Below, one piece after another: positions 7,499 to 18,335 of a stretch of 64,000 nt of DNA; position 1 is the stretch's first letter; every line of letters begins with the position of its first letter. This stretch comes from Ectopseudomonas alcaliphila (lineage in GTDB: Bacteria; Pseudomonadota; Gammaproteobacteria; Pseudomonadales; Pseudomonadaceae). The translations under genes and the position numbers were made by a program. Below the pieces are notes generated by a model. That model was not told where the DNA came from. It saw only the letters and a program-made list of their open reading frames with translations, and made no database searches. The stretch spans positions 1,054,001 through 1,118,000 of the forward strand of contig NZ_FNAE01000001.1 of NCBI RefSeq assembly GCF_900101755.1, written 5' to 3'.

Positions 7499-8662
7499 AT
7501 GAACTCCGTCGCCAATCACAACGTCGTCCATGAGTCCGAGGCCCAGCGCCAGCATGCCCGCGTCAAGTTGCCAGGGCGCTTGCGCTTCACCAATGCCAAG
7601 GGCGAACGCATCGACGCGCGCCTGCAGGATGTGTCTGCCGGCGGTTTCAGCTTTACCAACGAAAAGACCACGCACAAGGTCGGTGATTTTCATCGCGGCC
7701 AGTTGCAGTTCCAGCTCGACAGCCTGGTGCTGGGCCTGGACGTGGAATTTCAGATCAATGCCGTGCTGCCCGAACACAACCGCGTCGGCTGCCAGTTCCA
7801 CGGCCTTGGTGCACGAGAAGCCGCCGCCCTGCGCCACCTGATCAGCGCCCACCTGGCTGGTGAGCTGGTCAATGTCGGCGAGGTGCTGCACATCCTCCAG
7901 CGCGACAACTTCACCAAGGCGCGCAAGAACGGCGCAGGCGGTGGCATGGGCATGTTCGATCGCCTGCGCGCCGTGACCTTCAGTGGCGCGATCTTCCTCA
8001 TCGGTCTGGCCGCCTTCGGCTACATCGGCAAGTCGATCTACGGCCTGTACTTCGTCACCCACGCGCAGTCGGCGCAGATCAGCCTGCCGGCGCTGCAGGT
8101 GACCATGCCGCGTGAAGGCAGCGTACAGAGCCTGGCGCAACCCGATGGCGTCGTGGAAAAAGGCGCGCCGATCGCCACCTTCACCACCAGCATGCTGGAA
8201 ATGCTCAAGGGCCACCTGGGTGACGATCAGCTCGAGCCGAGCCAGATCGAAGCGCTGTTCGCCCGCGAAATGCAGGGCACCCTGACCAGCCCGTGCAACT
8301 GCAAGATTTCCCGCCAACTGGTGGCCGACGGTCAGTTCGCCAGCAAGGGCGACGTGATCTTCGAACTGGTGCCGCAGGACGGCATCGCCACCGTCAGCGC
8401 CAGCTTCCCCTACCGCCATCTGGAACAGGCGCGCCCCGGCACGCCAGTGACCTTCAAGGTGGCCGGCGAAGACCAGGCGCGTCACGGCGAGATCGTCAGC
8501 AGCGCCCTGCATGACGGCGGCCTGAGCTCGGACATCCGCGTGGTGATCAAGCCGCAGGAAACCCTGCCGGCCAGCCTCGCCGGGCAACCGGTGGACGTGG
8601 TCATCGACCGTGGCCCGTCGCTGGGCTGGCTGGTCGATCGCGCCGTAGCGGCAGGCCGCTAA
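7499..8662 (+). CDS. alg44: Alginate co-polymerase Alg44 (PilZ c-di-GMP receptor)
   Basis: A 387-residue inner-membrane protein that binds c-di-GMP and switches on Alg8. The N-terminal PilZ domain keeps its ligand residues: Arg17 and Arg21 in RQHAR, and Asp44/Ser46 in DVSAGG. A membrane segment at about residues 160-180 (GAIFLIGLAAFGYIGKSIYG) leads to a periplasmic HlyD-like domain that joins the export scaffold. Residue numbers match those studied in P. aeruginosa, so c-di-GMP control should be intact. It lies between alg8 and algK in tight operon spacing. Confidence 0.97.
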   Translation: MNSVANHNVVHESEAQRQHARVKLPGRLRFTNAKGERIDARLQDVSAGGFSFTNEKTTHKVGDFHRGQLQFQLDSLVLGLDVEFQINAVLPEHNRVGCQFHGLGAREAAALRHLISAHLAGELVNVGEVLHILQRDNFTKARKNGAGGGMGMFDRLRAVTFSGAIFLIGLAAFGYIGKSIYGLYFVTHAQSAQISLPALQVTMPREGSVQSLAQPDGVVEKGAPIATFTTSMLEMLKGHLGDDQLEPSQIEALFAREMQGTLTSPCNCKISRQLVADGQFASKGDVIFELVPQDGIATVSASFPYRHLEQARPGTPVTFKVAGEDQARHGEIVSSALHDGGLSSDIRVVIKPQETLPASLAGQPVDVVIDRGPSLGWLVDRAVAAGR

Positions 8663-8674
8663 GGAGAACACGCC

Positions 8675-10051
8675 GTGAGCATGCCCCTTCTTCGCCCTGC
8701 CCTGCTTGGCCTCGCCGTCAGCGCCACGCTGGCCGGTTGCGCCGGCCTGCCGGACCAGCGCCTGGCTCGCGAAGCCCTGCAGAGCGGCGATGCGCAGACT
8801 GCCGAATGGCATTTCCGCCAGCTCGCCGAGATGGGCTACAGCGACGCGCAGATCGGCCTGGCCGACATCTACGCCGCCAACGGTCAGAGCCAGGACCTGG
8901 TTGAGGCCGAGCGCATCTACCGCCAGGCCCTGGATGGTTCGCCGCGCGCCCAGGCGCGTCTCGGCAAGCTGCTGGCGCGCAAGCCCGGCAGCACCCTGGC
9001 CGAGCGCCAGGAGGCCGCCGAGCTGCTGGAAAGCGCAGCCCAGGCTCGCGAGCCCAGCGCGCTGCTGCCGCTGACCGAACTCTACCTGTTCTATCCACAG
9101 GACTTTCCCGCCATGAACCTCGCGCAACGTATCCAAGACTGGCGCCAGCAGGGTCTGCCGCAGGCGGAACTGGCGCAGATCCTTCTGTACCGCACCGATG
9201 GCACCTACGACCAGCACCTGGGCGAGATCGAACGTATCTGCCAGGCACGCCTGGCCAGCAACGACGCCTGCTACGCCGAGCTGGCCACGGTGTACCAGAA
9301 GCAGAGTCGCGAAGATGACCGTGAAGCGCTGCTCGAGCAACTGCTGACGGGCTACCGCGCCGGCAATGTTTCGCCCAACCAGGTCGAGTCCGTGGCTCAG
9401 GTACTCAGTGATCCCGAGCTGGGTCAGCCGCAACCGCAACTCGCCCAGGATCTGCTCGAAGCCATCGCGCCGAACTATCCGGCCGCCTGGGTCAGCCTCG
9501 CGCGGCTGCTCTACGACTATCCCGGCCAAGGTGATATCGACACCCTGCTCGGTTATCTGGACAAGGGCCGTGCAGCCGCCCTGCCGCGCGCCGAGCTGCT
9601 GCTCGGTCGCCTGTACTACGAAGGCAAGCTGCTGCCGCAGCAGCCGAAGAAAGCCGAAGAGCACCTGCGCAAGGCCGCGCCTAGCGAACCCAGCGCCAAT
9701 TACTACCTGGGGCAGATCTACCTGCGCGGCTACCTCGGCGAGGTCTATGCCCAGCAGGCGCTCGACCACCTGCTCAGCGCCGCCCGTGCCGGCCAGCTCA
9801 GCGCCGACTTCGTCCTCGCGCAGATGTTCAGCCAGGGTCGCGGGGTCAAGCCCAACCCGGTCAACGCCTATGTCTTCAGTCAACTGGCCCTGCCACGCAA
9901 TACGCCGCCAACCTTCGAACTGGCGCATGAGGTGGAAGCGAGCCTGACCCCGGCACAACTGGCCGAAGGCCAACGCCTGCTGCGCGAAGAGCGCGATGCC
10001 CGCGGCATCGTTCTGCAGCAGCAGGCCGCCCTGCAGGTCAGCCAGCCATGA
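8675..10051 (+). CDS. algK: Alginate export lipoprotein AlgK
   Basis: A 458-residue outer-membrane lipoprotein made of TPR/Sel1-like repeats that helps AlgE insert and links it to the periplasmic alginate machinery. The signal peptide ends in the lipobox LAGC with lipidated Cys22. Repeats are visible as [39 protein letters not shown] and [19 protein letters not shown]. The start is a GTG at 8675 with AAGGAG upstream; an ATG two codons later is possible. Its stop overlaps the algE start as ATGA, coupling the two partner proteins. Confidence 0.95.
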   Translation: MSMPLLRPALLGLAVSATLAGCAGLPDQRLAREALQSGDAQTAEWHFRQLAEMGYSDAQIGLADIYAANGQSQDLVEAERIYRQALDGSPRAQARLGKLLARKPGSTLAERQEAAELLESAAQAREPSALLPLTELYLFYPQDFPAMNLAQRIQDWRQQGLPQAELAQILLYRTDGTYDQHLGEIERICQARLASNDACYAELATVYQKQSREDDREALLEQLLTGYRAGNVSPNQVESVAQVLSDPELGQPQPQLAQDLLEAIAPNYPAAWVSLARLLYDYPGQGDIDTLLGYLDKGRAAALPRAELLLGRLYYEGKLLPQQPKKAEEHLRKAAPSEPSANYYLGQIYLRGYLGEVYAQQALDHLLSAARAGQLSADFVLAQMFSQGRGVKPNPVNAYVFSQLALPRNTPPTFELAHEVEASLTPAQLAEGQRLLREERDARGIVLQQQAALQVSQP

Positions 10052-11505
10052 ACAAGGATGCACGCATGCAGCTAAATCGTATCGTTAGTCAGCTGGGGCT
10101 CAGTGCCAGTCTGCTGGCAGCGAGCACCGCCTGGGCGGCGGATGCGCCGAAGAATTTCGGCCTGGATGTGAAGATCACCGCGCAATCGGAAGACGACCGC
10201 GACCTCGGCACCCGCGCGGGTGGCGACGTCAGCGGTATCGGTCTCGACCTGCGCCCCTGGGCCTACGGCGAACGCGGCAACTGGAGCGCCTTCGCCATGG
10301 GCCAGGCGGTTACCGCCACCGACACCATCGAAACCGACCCGCTGCAGGACGACGGCGAAGACAGCACGCAGCGCAGCGACGCGCGTCAGCCGGACAAGAG
10401 CTACCTGGCCATGCGCGAATTCTGGGTCGACTACGCCGGCCTCACCGCCTACCCCGGTGAACACCTGCGCGTCGGCCGTCAGCGCCTGCGCAGTAACGAA
10501 GGCAGCTGGTGGGACACCAATATCGAGGCGGTCAACTGGCGCTTCGATACCACTCTGCTGCAAGCCAATGTCGGCATTGCCGAGCGCTTCTCCGACTACC
10601 GCACCGACCTCGACGACCTAGCGCCCGAAGACGAAGACCGTCGCCACTTCTTCGCCGGCCTCGACTACCAGTGGACACCCGGCCACCGCATCGGCGCCAA
10701 GCTGCACCACAGCCGCGACGACGGCCGCCTGGCCAACCCCGGCGAACGCGTCGATGAGCTGAGCAAGCGTTATACCGGTGACCTGACCTGGTTCGGCCTG
10801 CACGTCGACGGCGGCTTCTTCGAGCGCAACTCGCGCAACCGCCTCAATTACTGGGCACAGATGACCTGGCTCAAGGGCGACACCGACCAGTTGCAGCAGC
10901 AAGTGGTTGGCAGCGACCGCATCGCCACCGGCTCGCGCAGCCAGGACGTCGACGCCTGGGCCATGGACCTGGGCCTGCGCTACAGCCTCGACGACAACTG
11001 GAAGATCGGCGCTGCCTATGCCCGTGGCAGCGGCGGTGGTGATGAAGGCAAGTCGCGTCAGTTCATGCAGACCGGCCTGCACAGCAACCGCGCCAACTTC
11101 ACCGGCGTCGAATCGCGCCTGCACCGCTATGGCGAAGCCTTCCGTGGCGAGCTCTCCAACCTGCAGGTGGCCAGTGCGTTCAGCTCCTGGCAACTGGGCC
11201 AGGACTACGACGCCAGCGTCGTCTACCACCGCTTCTGGCGCGTCGATGGCGATCAGGACGTCGGCGACAGCGGCATCACCGCGCCGCTGGTGGCCGGCGA
11301 GAAAGACATCGGCCAGGAAGTCGACCTGGTGCTGACCCGCTATTTCAAGCAGGGCCTGCTGCCGGCCAGCGTCGCCGAACAGCTGGATGACCGCTCGGCC
11401 CTGGTGCGCCTGCGCGCGGGCGTGTTCCTGCCGGGCGACGCCTATGGCAGCGGCACCGACTCGGTGATGCACCGCGCCTTCGTCGACTTCATCTGGCGCT
11501 TCTGA
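10048..11505 (+). CDS. algE: Alginate outer-membrane porin AlgE
   Basis: A 485-residue beta-barrel channel that passes alginate across the outer membrane. A signal peptide ends at about STAWAADAP, and the mature protein opens with the conserved [10 protein letters not shown]. The C-terminus AFVDFIWRF ends in Phe, the usual signal for the BAM complex. The ATG at 10048 overlaps the algK stop; an internal ATG at 10066 would also leave a workable signal peptide. Charged stretches such as [17 protein letters not shown] fit the positively charged alginate path known for the family. Confidence 0.95.
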   Translation: MNKDARMQLNRIVSQLGLSASLLAASTAWAADAPKNFGLDVKITAQSEDDRDLGTRAGGDVSGIGLDLRPWAYGERGNWSAFAMGQAVTATDTIETDPLQDDGEDSTQRSDARQPDKSYLAMREFWVDYAGLTAYPGEHLRVGRQRLRSNEGSWWDTNIEAVNWRFDTTLLQANVGIAERFSDYRTDLDDLAPEDEDRRHFFAGLDYQWTPGHRIGAKLHHSRDDGRLANPGERVDELSKRYTGDLTWFGLHVDGGFFERNSRNRLNYWAQMTWLKGDTDQLQQQVVGSDRIATGSRSQDVDAWAMDLGLRYSLDDNWKIGAAYARGSGGGDEGKSRQFMQTGLHSNRANFTGVESRLHRYGEAFRGELSNLQVASAFSSWQLGQDYDASVVYHRFWRVDGDQDVGDSGITAPLVAGEKDIGQEVDLVLTRYFKQGLLPASVAEQLDDRSALVRLRAGVFLPGDAYGSGTDSVMHRAFVDFIWRF

Positions 11506-11516
11506 GGGATCGGATC

Positions 11517-13052
11517 ATGCAACCCAACGGCTTAGCCCTACCCCTGCTGCTCGGCGCGCTGTGTCTCACCGCGCCCCTGGCCCAGGCCAACCCCGAGCAG
11601 CACCAGTTCGATTACCGCGTGCGCAGTGCACCGGCCGACGAGCTGCATATGGAAGCACCCACGCTACCGGACCTGTCCGGCTACACCAAGGAGGCCGTGC
11701 TGGCCAAGATTCCGCGTGAAAAAAGCGGCCAGGTGGTGGTGCGGCGCATGCTGCGCCAGGACGCGCTGAAGGACTTCACCGGCGGCAACGAGCGCCTGCG
11801 CGAGTGGATCAAGCGCCAGCAGGGCATGCCCCAGGCGATCTTCATCGAAGGCGGCCTGGTCACCGCCCAGGACCTGGCCAAGGCATTGCCTGACAGCCAG
11901 TTCGCCGAGCAGGAGCCGGGCGTGTACATCGCCCGCCTGCCCATCGTCGTCGCCGAGGGCGCGGCGCTGCACGTGGGCAAGGAAACCCGCGAGCTGCGCC
12001 TGTCGCAGGAGCGCGGCGCGTTCCTGGTCAACGATGGCCTGATGTTCCTCACCGACACCCGCGTCACCGCCTGGCGCGAGGCCGACAACGGCCCGGCGAG
12101 CATGCGTGACAACGGCAAGGAGTTCCGCCCGTTCCTGGTGTCCTGGGGCGGCAGCGAGCTGTATATCGCCAATAGCGTGATCACCAGCCTGGGCTACGAC
12201 AACTCCAAGTCCTACGGCGTGTCGATCACCCAGTACACGCCGAACATGCACGAGCGCCTGCAACGCGAGGAGCCGACCGGCTGGCTGATCGACTCGGAGT
12301 TCGTCGACCACTGGTATGGCTTCTACTGCTACGAAGCGCAGAACGTGGTGATCAAGGGCAACACCTACCGCGACAACATCGTCTACGGCATCGACCCGCA
12401 CGACCGCTCGCATGGGTTGATCATTGCCGAGAACACCGTGTTCGGCACCAAGAAGAAGCACGGCATCATCATCTCGCGCGAGGTCAACGACAGCTGGATC
12501 ATCAACAACGAGAGCTACGACAACAAGCTCTCCGGTGTGGTGATCGACCGTAACAGCGAGCGCAACGTGATCGCCTACAACCGCGTGCACGGCAACCATT
12601 CCGACGGCATCACCCTGTACGAGAGCGGCGACAACCTGCTGTGGGGCAACCATGTGCTGGGCAATCAGCGCCACGGCATCCGCATCCGCAACAGCGAGAA
12701 CATCCGCCTCTACGACAACCTCTCGGCAATGAACCAGCTGACCGGTGTGTACGGCCACATCAAGGACCTGTCCGACACCGACCGCGACCTGCAGCTGGAC
12801 CCGTTCGACACCAAGATCTCGATGATCGTCGTCGGCGGCACCCTGGCCGGTAACGGCTCCAGCCCGATCAGTATCGACTCGCCGCTGTCGGTCGAGCTGT
12901 ACCGCGTGAAGATGCTCGCGCCGCGCAAGAGCAGCGGCATCCAGCTCGCCGGCATCCTCGGCGACAAGCAGGACGAGATCCTCGACCTCATGGTGCGCCA
13001 GCGCCTGCCCGTGCTGATCGATCCGATCCAGCCCGAGCCGATGACCAACTGA
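11517..13052 (+). CDS. algG: Mannuronan C5-epimerase AlgG
   Basis: A 511-residue periplasmic right-handed beta-helix enzyme that converts mannuronate residues to guluronate inside the polymer. It has a signal peptide (cleavage near PLAQA), an N-terminal accessory region, and parallel beta-helix repeats seen as recurring NVIAYNRVHGNHSDGITLYE-like coils. The catalytic motif DPHD is at residues 293-296 (YGIDPHDRSHG). It is somewhat shorter than the 543-residue P. aeruginosa protein, mainly at the N-terminus. It also belongs to the periplasmic complex with AlgK and AlgX. Spacing to algE is 11 bp. Confidence 0.96.
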   Translation: MQPNGLALPLLLGALCLTAPLAQANPEQHQFDYRVRSAPADELHMEAPTLPDLSGYTKEAVLAKIPREKSGQVVVRRMLRQDALKDFTGGNERLREWIKRQQGMPQAIFIEGGLVTAQDLAKALPDSQFAEQEPGVYIARLPIVVAEGAALHVGKETRELRLSQERGAFLVNDGLMFLTDTRVTAWREADNGPASMRDNGKEFRPFLVSWGGSELYIANSVITSLGYDNSKSYGVSITQYTPNMHERLQREEPTGWLIDSEFVDHWYGFYCYEAQNVVIKGNTYRDNIVYGIDPHDRSHGLIIAENTVFGTKKKHGIIISREVNDSWIINNESYDNKLSGVVIDRNSERNVIAYNRVHGNHSDGITLYESGDNLLWGNHVLGNQRHGIRIRNSENIRLYDNLSAMNQLTGVYGHIKDLSDTDRDLQLDPFDTKISMIVVGGTLAGNGSSPISIDSPLSVELYRVKMLAPRKSSGIQLAGILGDKQDEILDLMVRQRLPVLIDPIQPEPMTN

Positions 13053-13063
13053 CGAGGCCTCCC

Positions 13064-14494
13064 ATGACTGCATACAAACTCAAGACCCTGGCCCTGGCAG
13101 TGACCTGCGCCGCCTTCGGCAGCAGCCTGCAGGCCGAAGAGCGCCAGGCGCCGCAATATCAGGTGGAAGACTGCTGCTCGCTGTGCCCGGCTGCCCACGA
13201 GGCCAGCCGCTACACCACCAACTACATGAAGAACTTCGTCACCCTGCTCGACGCCGACGAGGGCTGGCTGTTCCGCAGCGTCGAAGACCTGCGCACCGAA
13301 TTCGGCACCAGCGAGGTCGGCTACCAGCGCCTCAAGGAGCTGCGCGACGGCCTCAAGCAGCGTGGCGTGGAGCTGGTGGTGGTCTATCAACCCACCCGCG
13401 GCCTGGTCAATCGCAGCAAACTGCGCCCGGACGACTATCAGCGCTTCGACTACGACAAGGCGCTGCGCAACTACCGCCAGGCGCTGACCCGCTTCGAACA
13501 GCTCGGCATTTGGGTGCCGGACCTGACCCCGCTGACCGACGAGAACAGCGACAAGGAATTCTACTTCCGCCGTGACCAGCACTGGACACCCTACGGCGCC
13601 GAGCGCACCGCGCGCCTGGTGGCCGAGACGGTCAAGCGCATCCCCGGTTTCGAAGATATTCCACGCAAGGAATTCGTCACCGAGCGCGTCGGCCTGATGG
13701 GCAAGACCGGCACCATGCAGAACGTCGCCAGCCAGCTGTGCGGCACCGGCTATGCGGTGCAGTACGTCGACCAGTTCATCACCGAACCGAAGGACGCCAG
13801 CGATGGCGACGCGCTGTTCGGCGACGACAGCAGCCCGAAGATCACCCTGATCGGCACCAGCCACAGCGGCAAGAACTACAACTTCGGCGGTTTTCTCGAA
13901 GAGTACCTGGGCACCGACGTGCTCAACGCGGCCTTCCCCGGCGGCGGCCTGGAAGGCGCGATGCTCGAGTACCTGGCCAGCGAGTCGTTCCAGAACGACC
14001 CACCGCAGATTCTCATCTGGGAATTCTCGCCGCTCTACGACCTGGCTTCGGACCGCATTCACCGCCAGCTGATGGCCACCCTGAACAACGGCTGCAGTGG
14101 CCAGACCGAACTGCTCAGCAGCGAGAAACGACTGCGCCCAGGCAGCAACGAAATTCTCGTCAACGGCGAGAACAAGCTGCTGACCCTGGCCGGCAATCGC
14201 CACCAGCTCGACCTGCGTTTCAGCGATCCATCGGTCAAGCGCGTCGACGCCACCATCTGGTACCTCAACGGCCGCCGCGAACAGCTCAAGCTGGAGAAAC
14301 CGCACACCGTCGATACCGACGGGCGTTTCGCCGTGGAACTGCGCGACGAGCCGGGCTGGGGTGAGCAGAACTTCTTCGCCCTGGAAATCGAAAAGCCCGA
14401 GGACAGCGCCGACGACCTGAAAGTCCAGGCCAGCCTGTGCCAGCGCCCGAGCGGGCCCAGCCAGCAGGTCGCGCAGCACCGCGCGAACGACTGA
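13064..14494 (+). CDS. algX: Alginate O-acetyltransferase AlgX
   Basis: A 476-residue periplasmic enzyme that puts acetyl groups on mannuronate. It has a signal peptide ending near SLQA, an SGNH hydrolase-like domain and a C-terminal carbohydrate-binding domain from about residue 340. The catalytic triad is visible as Asp171 and His173 in [10 protein letters not shown] and Ser266 in [11 protein letters not shown], three residues below the P. aeruginosa numbers. The mature N-terminus carries a cysteine cluster (EDCCSLCP). It acts with AlgI and AlgJ, encoded downstream. Spacing is 11 bp after algG and 10 bp before algL. Confidence 0.96.
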   Translation: MTAYKLKTLALAVTCAAFGSSLQAEERQAPQYQVEDCCSLCPAAHEASRYTTNYMKNFVTLLDADEGWLFRSVEDLRTEFGTSEVGYQRLKELRDGLKQRGVELVVVYQPTRGLVNRSKLRPDDYQRFDYDKALRNYRQALTRFEQLGIWVPDLTPLTDENSDKEFYFRRDQHWTPYGAERTARLVAETVKRIPGFEDIPRKEFVTERVGLMGKTGTMQNVASQLCGTGYAVQYVDQFITEPKDASDGDALFGDDSSPKITLIGTSHSGKNYNFGGFLEEYLGTDVLNAAFPGGGLEGAMLEYLASESFQNDPPQILIWEFSPLYDLASDRIHRQLMATLNNGCSGQTELLSSEKRLRPGSNEILVNGENKLLTLAGNRHQLDLRFSDPSVKRVDATIWYLNGRREQLKLEKPHTVDTDGRFAVELRDEPGWGEQNFFALEIEKPEDSADDLKVQASLCQRPSGPSQQVAQHRAND

Positions 14495-14504
14495 GGAGGT
14501 CACC

Positions 14505-15578
14505 ATGCTCACACGACTCGCCCCCTTCACCCTTGCAGCTTGGCTGCTCAGTGCCCCGGCCTTCGCCGAACTGCAACCGCCAGCGGGCTACTACGCCGCC
14601 GTTGGCCAGCGCGACGGCAAGGCGCCGGCCTGCCCCGCGGTGCCGCAGCCCTACACCGGGGAGCTGCAGTTCACCAGCAAGTACGCCGGCTCCGACAGCG
14701 CGCGCGCCACGCTCAACCGCAAGGCGGAGAAGAACTTCCGCGAGCAGACTTCACACATCGTCCGCCTGGAAAAGGAAGCCGGACGGATGATCACCGGCTA
14801 CATGCGCACCGGTCAGCCAGAGCGCCTGGAATGCGCCATCGAATGGCTCGACCAGTGGGCCAGCGCCGATGCGCTGGAGTCCGAGCAGTTCAACCACACC
14901 GGCAAGTCGATGCGCAAATGGGCGCTCGGCAGCCTGGCCGGCGCCTGGCTGCGCCTGAAGTTCTCCGAGTCGCAGCCGCTGGCCGCCTACCCGCAGCAGA
15001 GCGCACGCATCGAGGCCTGGTTCACCCGCCTGGCCGAACACACGGTGCGCGAGTGGAGCGACCTGCCGCTGCGCAAGATCAACAACCACAGCTACTGGGC
15101 CGCCTGGTCGGTGATGGCGGTGGCGGTGATCGATGACCGCCGCGACCTGTTCGACTGGTCCGTGGGCCAGTTCCGCATCGCCGCCAATCAGGTCGATGAC
15201 GAGGGCTACCTGGCCAATGAGATGCGCCGTAGCCAACGCGCCCTGGCCTATCACAACTATGCCCTGCCGCCACTGGCGATGATCGCGGCCTTTGCCGAGG
15301 CCAATGAAGTCGACCTGCGCGGTGAAAACCATGGCGCCCTGCAGCGTCTGGCCGAACGTGTGCTGCAAGGTGCGCGCGACCCGGCGGCGTTCGCCCAGCG
15401 CACCGGCTCCAAGCAGGACATGAGCGAGCTGCGTAAGAACTTCAAGTACGCCTGGCTGGCGCCCTATTGCAGCCTCTATGCCTGCAGCGAACAGACCCGC
15501 GAACTGAACCAGGAGAAGGGGCCGTTCAACAGCTTCCGCCTCGGCGGCGAGGTGACCCAGGTGTTTGGAAAGCCGTAG
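14505..15578 (+). CDS. algL: Periplasmic alginate lyase AlgL
   Basis: A 357-residue poly(beta-D-mannuronate) lyase with an alpha/alpha-barrel fold. It clears alginate that accumulates in the periplasm. The signal peptide ends near APAFA, and the active-site motif NNHSYW is at residues 193-198. The stop codon TAG (15576-15578) is contributed by the first bases of a palindromic repeat (GTAGGAG), so the last codons run straight into repeat sequence. The protein is about ten residues shorter than in P. aeruginosa, possibly for that reason. GAGGAGGT-like sequence precedes the start. Confidence 0.95.
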   Translation: MLTRLAPFTLAAWLLSAPAFAELQPPAGYYAAVGQRDGKAPACPAVPQPYTGELQFTSKYAGSDSARATLNRKAEKNFREQTSHIVRLEKEAGRMITGYMRTGQPERLECAIEWLDQWASADALESEQFNHTGKSMRKWALGSLAGAWLRLKFSESQPLAAYPQQSARIEAWFTRLAEHTVREWSDLPLRKINNHSYWAAWSVMAVAVIDDRRDLFDWSVGQFRIAANQVDDEGYLANEMRRSQRALAYHNYALPPLAMIAAFAEANEVDLRGENHGALQRLAERVLQGARDPAAFAQRTGSKQDMSELRKNFKYAWLAPYCSLYACSEQTRELNQEKGPFNSFRLGGEVTQVFGKP

Positions 15579-15634
15579 GAGCCGGCTTGCCGGCGATGCT
15601 TTTAAAAGCTGATCGCTGGCAAGCCAGCGCCTAC
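15575..15634. repeat. Palindromic repeat pair inside the alginate operon
   Basis: GTAGGAGCCGGCTTGCCGGC at the left faces GCTGGCAAGCCAGCGCCTAC at the right. It starts inside the algL stop codon and takes up the first half of the unusually long 133-bp algL-algI gap. After it come a C+G-rich run (CTCGCGGGGGGAAAGGGGGG) and the algI ribosome-binding site. Such hairpins can stabilise upstream mRNA or attenuate downstream expression. Confidence 0.75.
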
Positions 15635-15711
15635 AGGACGTAGCAAAAACAAACCCTCCGCTCGCGGGGGGAAAGGGGGGCGCTGCCCCGGCTGTTCACG
15701 GAGAAGCACGG

Positions 15712-17163
15712 ATGGTCTTTTCATCCAACGTCTTTTTGTTCCTGTTTCTGCCGATTTTTCTCGGCCTGTACTACCTGTGCCCGAATCGCGGGCGCAACCT
15801 GCTGATCCTGATCGGCAGCTACGCCTTCTATGCCTGGTGGCGGGTGGACTTCCTCCTGCTGTTCGCCGCAGTCACGCTGTGGAACTACGGCATCGGCCTG
15901 CGTATTCACGCCCACGCTGGCACCCAGACGGCACGCCGCTGGGTGGTCACCGGGGTGGTCGGTAACCTGGCCACGCTGGGCTACTTCAAGTACGCCAACT
16001 TCGGCGTGGCCAATATCAACGCCGTGCTCGAATCCATGGGGATGGAGCCCTTCGTCCTCACCTCGGTGATCCTGCCGATCGGTATTTCCTTCTATATCTT
16101 CCAGTCGATCAGCTACCTCATCGACGTGTACCGGCGTGACACCGAGCCGACGCGCAACCTGATCAACTTCGCCGCCTTCATCGCCCTGTTCCCGCAACTG
16201 ATCGCCGGCCCGGTGCTGCGCTACAAGGACCTGGCCGACCAGTTCACCGACCGCAGCCACAGCCTCGACAAGTTCTCCGAGGGCGCCACGCGCTTCATGC
16301 AGGGTTTCGTCAAGAAGGTGTTCATCGCCGACAGCCTGGCGCCGCTGGTGGACCATTGCTTCGCCCTGGAAAACCCCAGCACCGGCGACGCCTGGCTGGG
16401 CATGATCGCCTACACCGCGCAGCTGTACTTCGACTTCTCCGGCTACAGCGACATGGCCATCGGCCTGGGCCTGATGATGGGCTTTCGCTTCATGGAGAAC
16501 TTCAACCAGCCCTATATCAGCCAGTCGATCACCGAGTTCTGGCGGCGCTGGCACATCAGTCTGTCCACCTGGCTGCGCGACTACCTCTACGTGCCGCTGG
16601 GGGGCAACCGCCACGGCACCTTCAACACCTACCGCAACCTGTTCCTGACCATGCTGCTGGGCGGCTTCTGGCACGGCGCCAACTGGACCTTCCTGATCTG
16701 GGGCGCCTGGCACGGCACCTGGCTGGCCATCGAACGGGCGCTCGGCGTGAAAGCCGCACCGCTTGTGTTCAACCCGCTGAAATGGGCCTTCACCCTGCTG
16801 CTGGTGATGCTTGGCTGGGTGATCTTCCGCGCCGAAAACCTTGAAGTGGCCGGGCGCATGTACGCCGCGCTGCTGCCCTTCGGCGACTGGCAGTTGAGCG
16901 AGCTGACCCAGGCGCGCATCACCGGCCTGCAGATGGTCACGCTGGTGCTGGCCTGGGTGGTGATTGCCGTCAACGGCGCCCGCCAGTTCCTCGCCAGCCG
17001 CAAACATGAGCCGGGCCTGACCCTGGCCAGCGCCGGCGTCGCCCTGCAGGCCGTCGACCTGCGCCTGGTGGCCATGCGCGGCGCCCTGTTGCTGTTGTTC
17101 TGCGTCTCGCTGCTCAAGCTCTCGGCGCAGAGCTACTCCCCCTTCCTCTACTTCCAGTTCTGA
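15712..17163 (+). CDS. algI: Alginate O-acetylation protein AlgI (MBOAT)
   Basis: A 483-residue multi-pass inner-membrane acyltransferase of the MBOAT family. It is thought to carry acetyl groups across the membrane to AlgJ and AlgX. It opens MVFSSNVFLFLFLPIFLGLY and contains the conserved WRRWHISLSTWLRDYLYVPLGGN segment in two parts. The active-site histidine is His321 in GFWHGANWTF. It is shorter than the P. aeruginosa protein (about 520 residues), with the difference in the C-terminal third. It is separated from algL by 133 bp containing a palindromic repeat, so its expression may be partly uncoupled. Confidence 0.96.
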   Translation: MVFSSNVFLFLFLPIFLGLYYLCPNRGRNLLILIGSYAFYAWWRVDFLLLFAAVTLWNYGIGLRIHAHAGTQTARRWVVTGVVGNLATLGYFKYANFGVANINAVLESMGMEPFVLTSVILPIGISFYIFQSISYLIDVYRRDTEPTRNLINFAAFIALFPQLIAGPVLRYKDLADQFTDRSHSLDKFSEGATRFMQGFVKKVFIADSLAPLVDHCFALENPSTGDAWLGMIAYTAQLYFDFSGYSDMAIGLGLMMGFRFMENFNQPYISQSITEFWRRWHISLSTWLRDYLYVPLGGNRHGTFNTYRNLFLTMLLGGFWHGANWTFLIWGAWHGTWLAIERALGVKAAPLVFNPLKWAFTLLLVMLGWVIFRAENLEVAGRMYAALLPFGDWQLSELTQARITGLQMVTLVLAWVVIAVNGARQFLASRKHEPGLTLASAGVALQAVDLRLVAMRGALLLLFCVSLLKLSAQSYSPFLYFQF

Positions 17164-17176
17164 GCGGAGGCCAAGC

Positions 17177-18310
17177 ATGAATCGCCCCATCAAGACCCTG
17201 TATGTCGTGCTGTTCGCCCTGCTGCTGTTGCCGGTCAGCCTGCTCGCCCTGAGCCAGCTCAGCGACTACCGCATGCCGGCGCAGCCGAGCGTGCTCGACG
17301 GCGGCCTGGCCAAGAGCGTCGAGCGTCACTACGACGAGAACTTCCCGCTCAAGCAGGCCGGTATCAACCTCTGGGCCGCCGTGGAATACCTGGCATTCGG
17401 TGAGGGCCGCAGCGGCCTGGTGATTGGCAAAGACGGCTGGCTGTACTCGGACGAAGAGTTCGATCCGGTGGTCGACGGTCAGCGCCAGCTACGCGATAAC
17501 CTGGCGCTGATCCGTGGCGTGCAGCGCCAGCTGCAGGAGCGCGATATCCAGCTGCTGTTGGCCATCGTTCCGGCCAAGACCCGCCTCTACCCGGAGCACA
17601 CTGGCAACCATCGCCCCAGCGCCCTGCAGCGCAGCCTGTACCCGCGTTTTCACCGCGCGGTGCGCAACGCCGGGATTGCCGCGCCGGACCTGCTCGAACC
17701 GCTGCAGGCAGCCAAGCGCGAGGCGCCGATGTTCCTGCGCACCGATACCCACTGGACCCCGGAGGGGGCCGACGTCACTGCCCGCGCCCTGAGCGAAGTG
17801 GTGCACAGCGCCATGCAACTACGTGGCGAGCCGCAGCAGTTCGTCACCGAGACCGTGGAAACCCGTGCGCACCAGGGCGACCTGACCCGTTTCCTGCCGC
17901 TGGCGCCGCTGTTCGAAAGCCTGATGCCACAAGCCGACCGCCTGCAGCAGCGCGAAACCCACGCCGCCGAAGGTGACACTGACGACCTGTTCGGCGACAG
18001 CGACCTGCCGGTGACGCTGGTCGGCACCAGCTACAGCGCCAATCCCTCATGGAACTTCGCCGGCGCCCTGCGCGAGCACCTGCAGCGCGATCTGGCCAAC
18101 CACGCCGAGGAAGGCGGCGGTCCGCTGGTGCCGATGCTCAAGTACCTGCAAAGCGACGAGCTCGAGAACAACCCACCACAGCTGGTGATCTGGGAATTCC
18201 CGGAGCGCTATCTGCCGATGACCAGCGATTTCACCGACTTCGACCCGCAATGGCTCGCCGCGCTCAAAGACGCCGGCGAGCACCAGGGGCTGGCTGCTGC
18301 CAGTCACTGA
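17177..18310 (+). CDS. algJ: Alginate O-acetyltransferase AlgJ
   Basis: A 377-residue SGNH-like acetyltransferase anchored by an uncleaved N-terminal signal anchor (TLYVVLFALLLLPVSLLAL) and facing the periplasm. It relays acetyl groups between AlgI and AlgX. The catalytic residues are Asp190 and His192 (RTDTHWTPEG) and Ser285 (GTSYSANPSWNF). The layout parallels AlgX, encoded upstream, and the two share the SGNH fold. Spacing to algI is 13 bp with GGAGGCC as ribosome-binding site. Confidence 0.95.
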   Translation: MNRPIKTLYVVLFALLLLPVSLLALSQLSDYRMPAQPSVLDGGLAKSVERHYDENFPLKQAGINLWAAVEYLAFGEGRSGLVIGKDGWLYSDEEFDPVVDGQRQLRDNLALIRGVQRQLQERDIQLLLAIVPAKTRLYPEHTGNHRPSALQRSLYPRFHRAVRNAGIAAPDLLEPLQAAKREAPMFLRTDTHWTPEGADVTARALSEVVHSAMQLRGEPQQFVTETVETRAHQGDLTRFLPLAPLFESLMPQADRLQQRETHAAEGDTDDLFGDSDLPVTLVGTSYSANPSWNFAGALREHLQRDLANHAEEGGGPLVPMLKYLQSDELENNPPQLVIWEFPERYLPMTSDFTDFDPQWLAALKDAGEHQGLAAASH

Positions 18311-18335
18311 TTCATCTCCCAAGGAGGACTATCCG

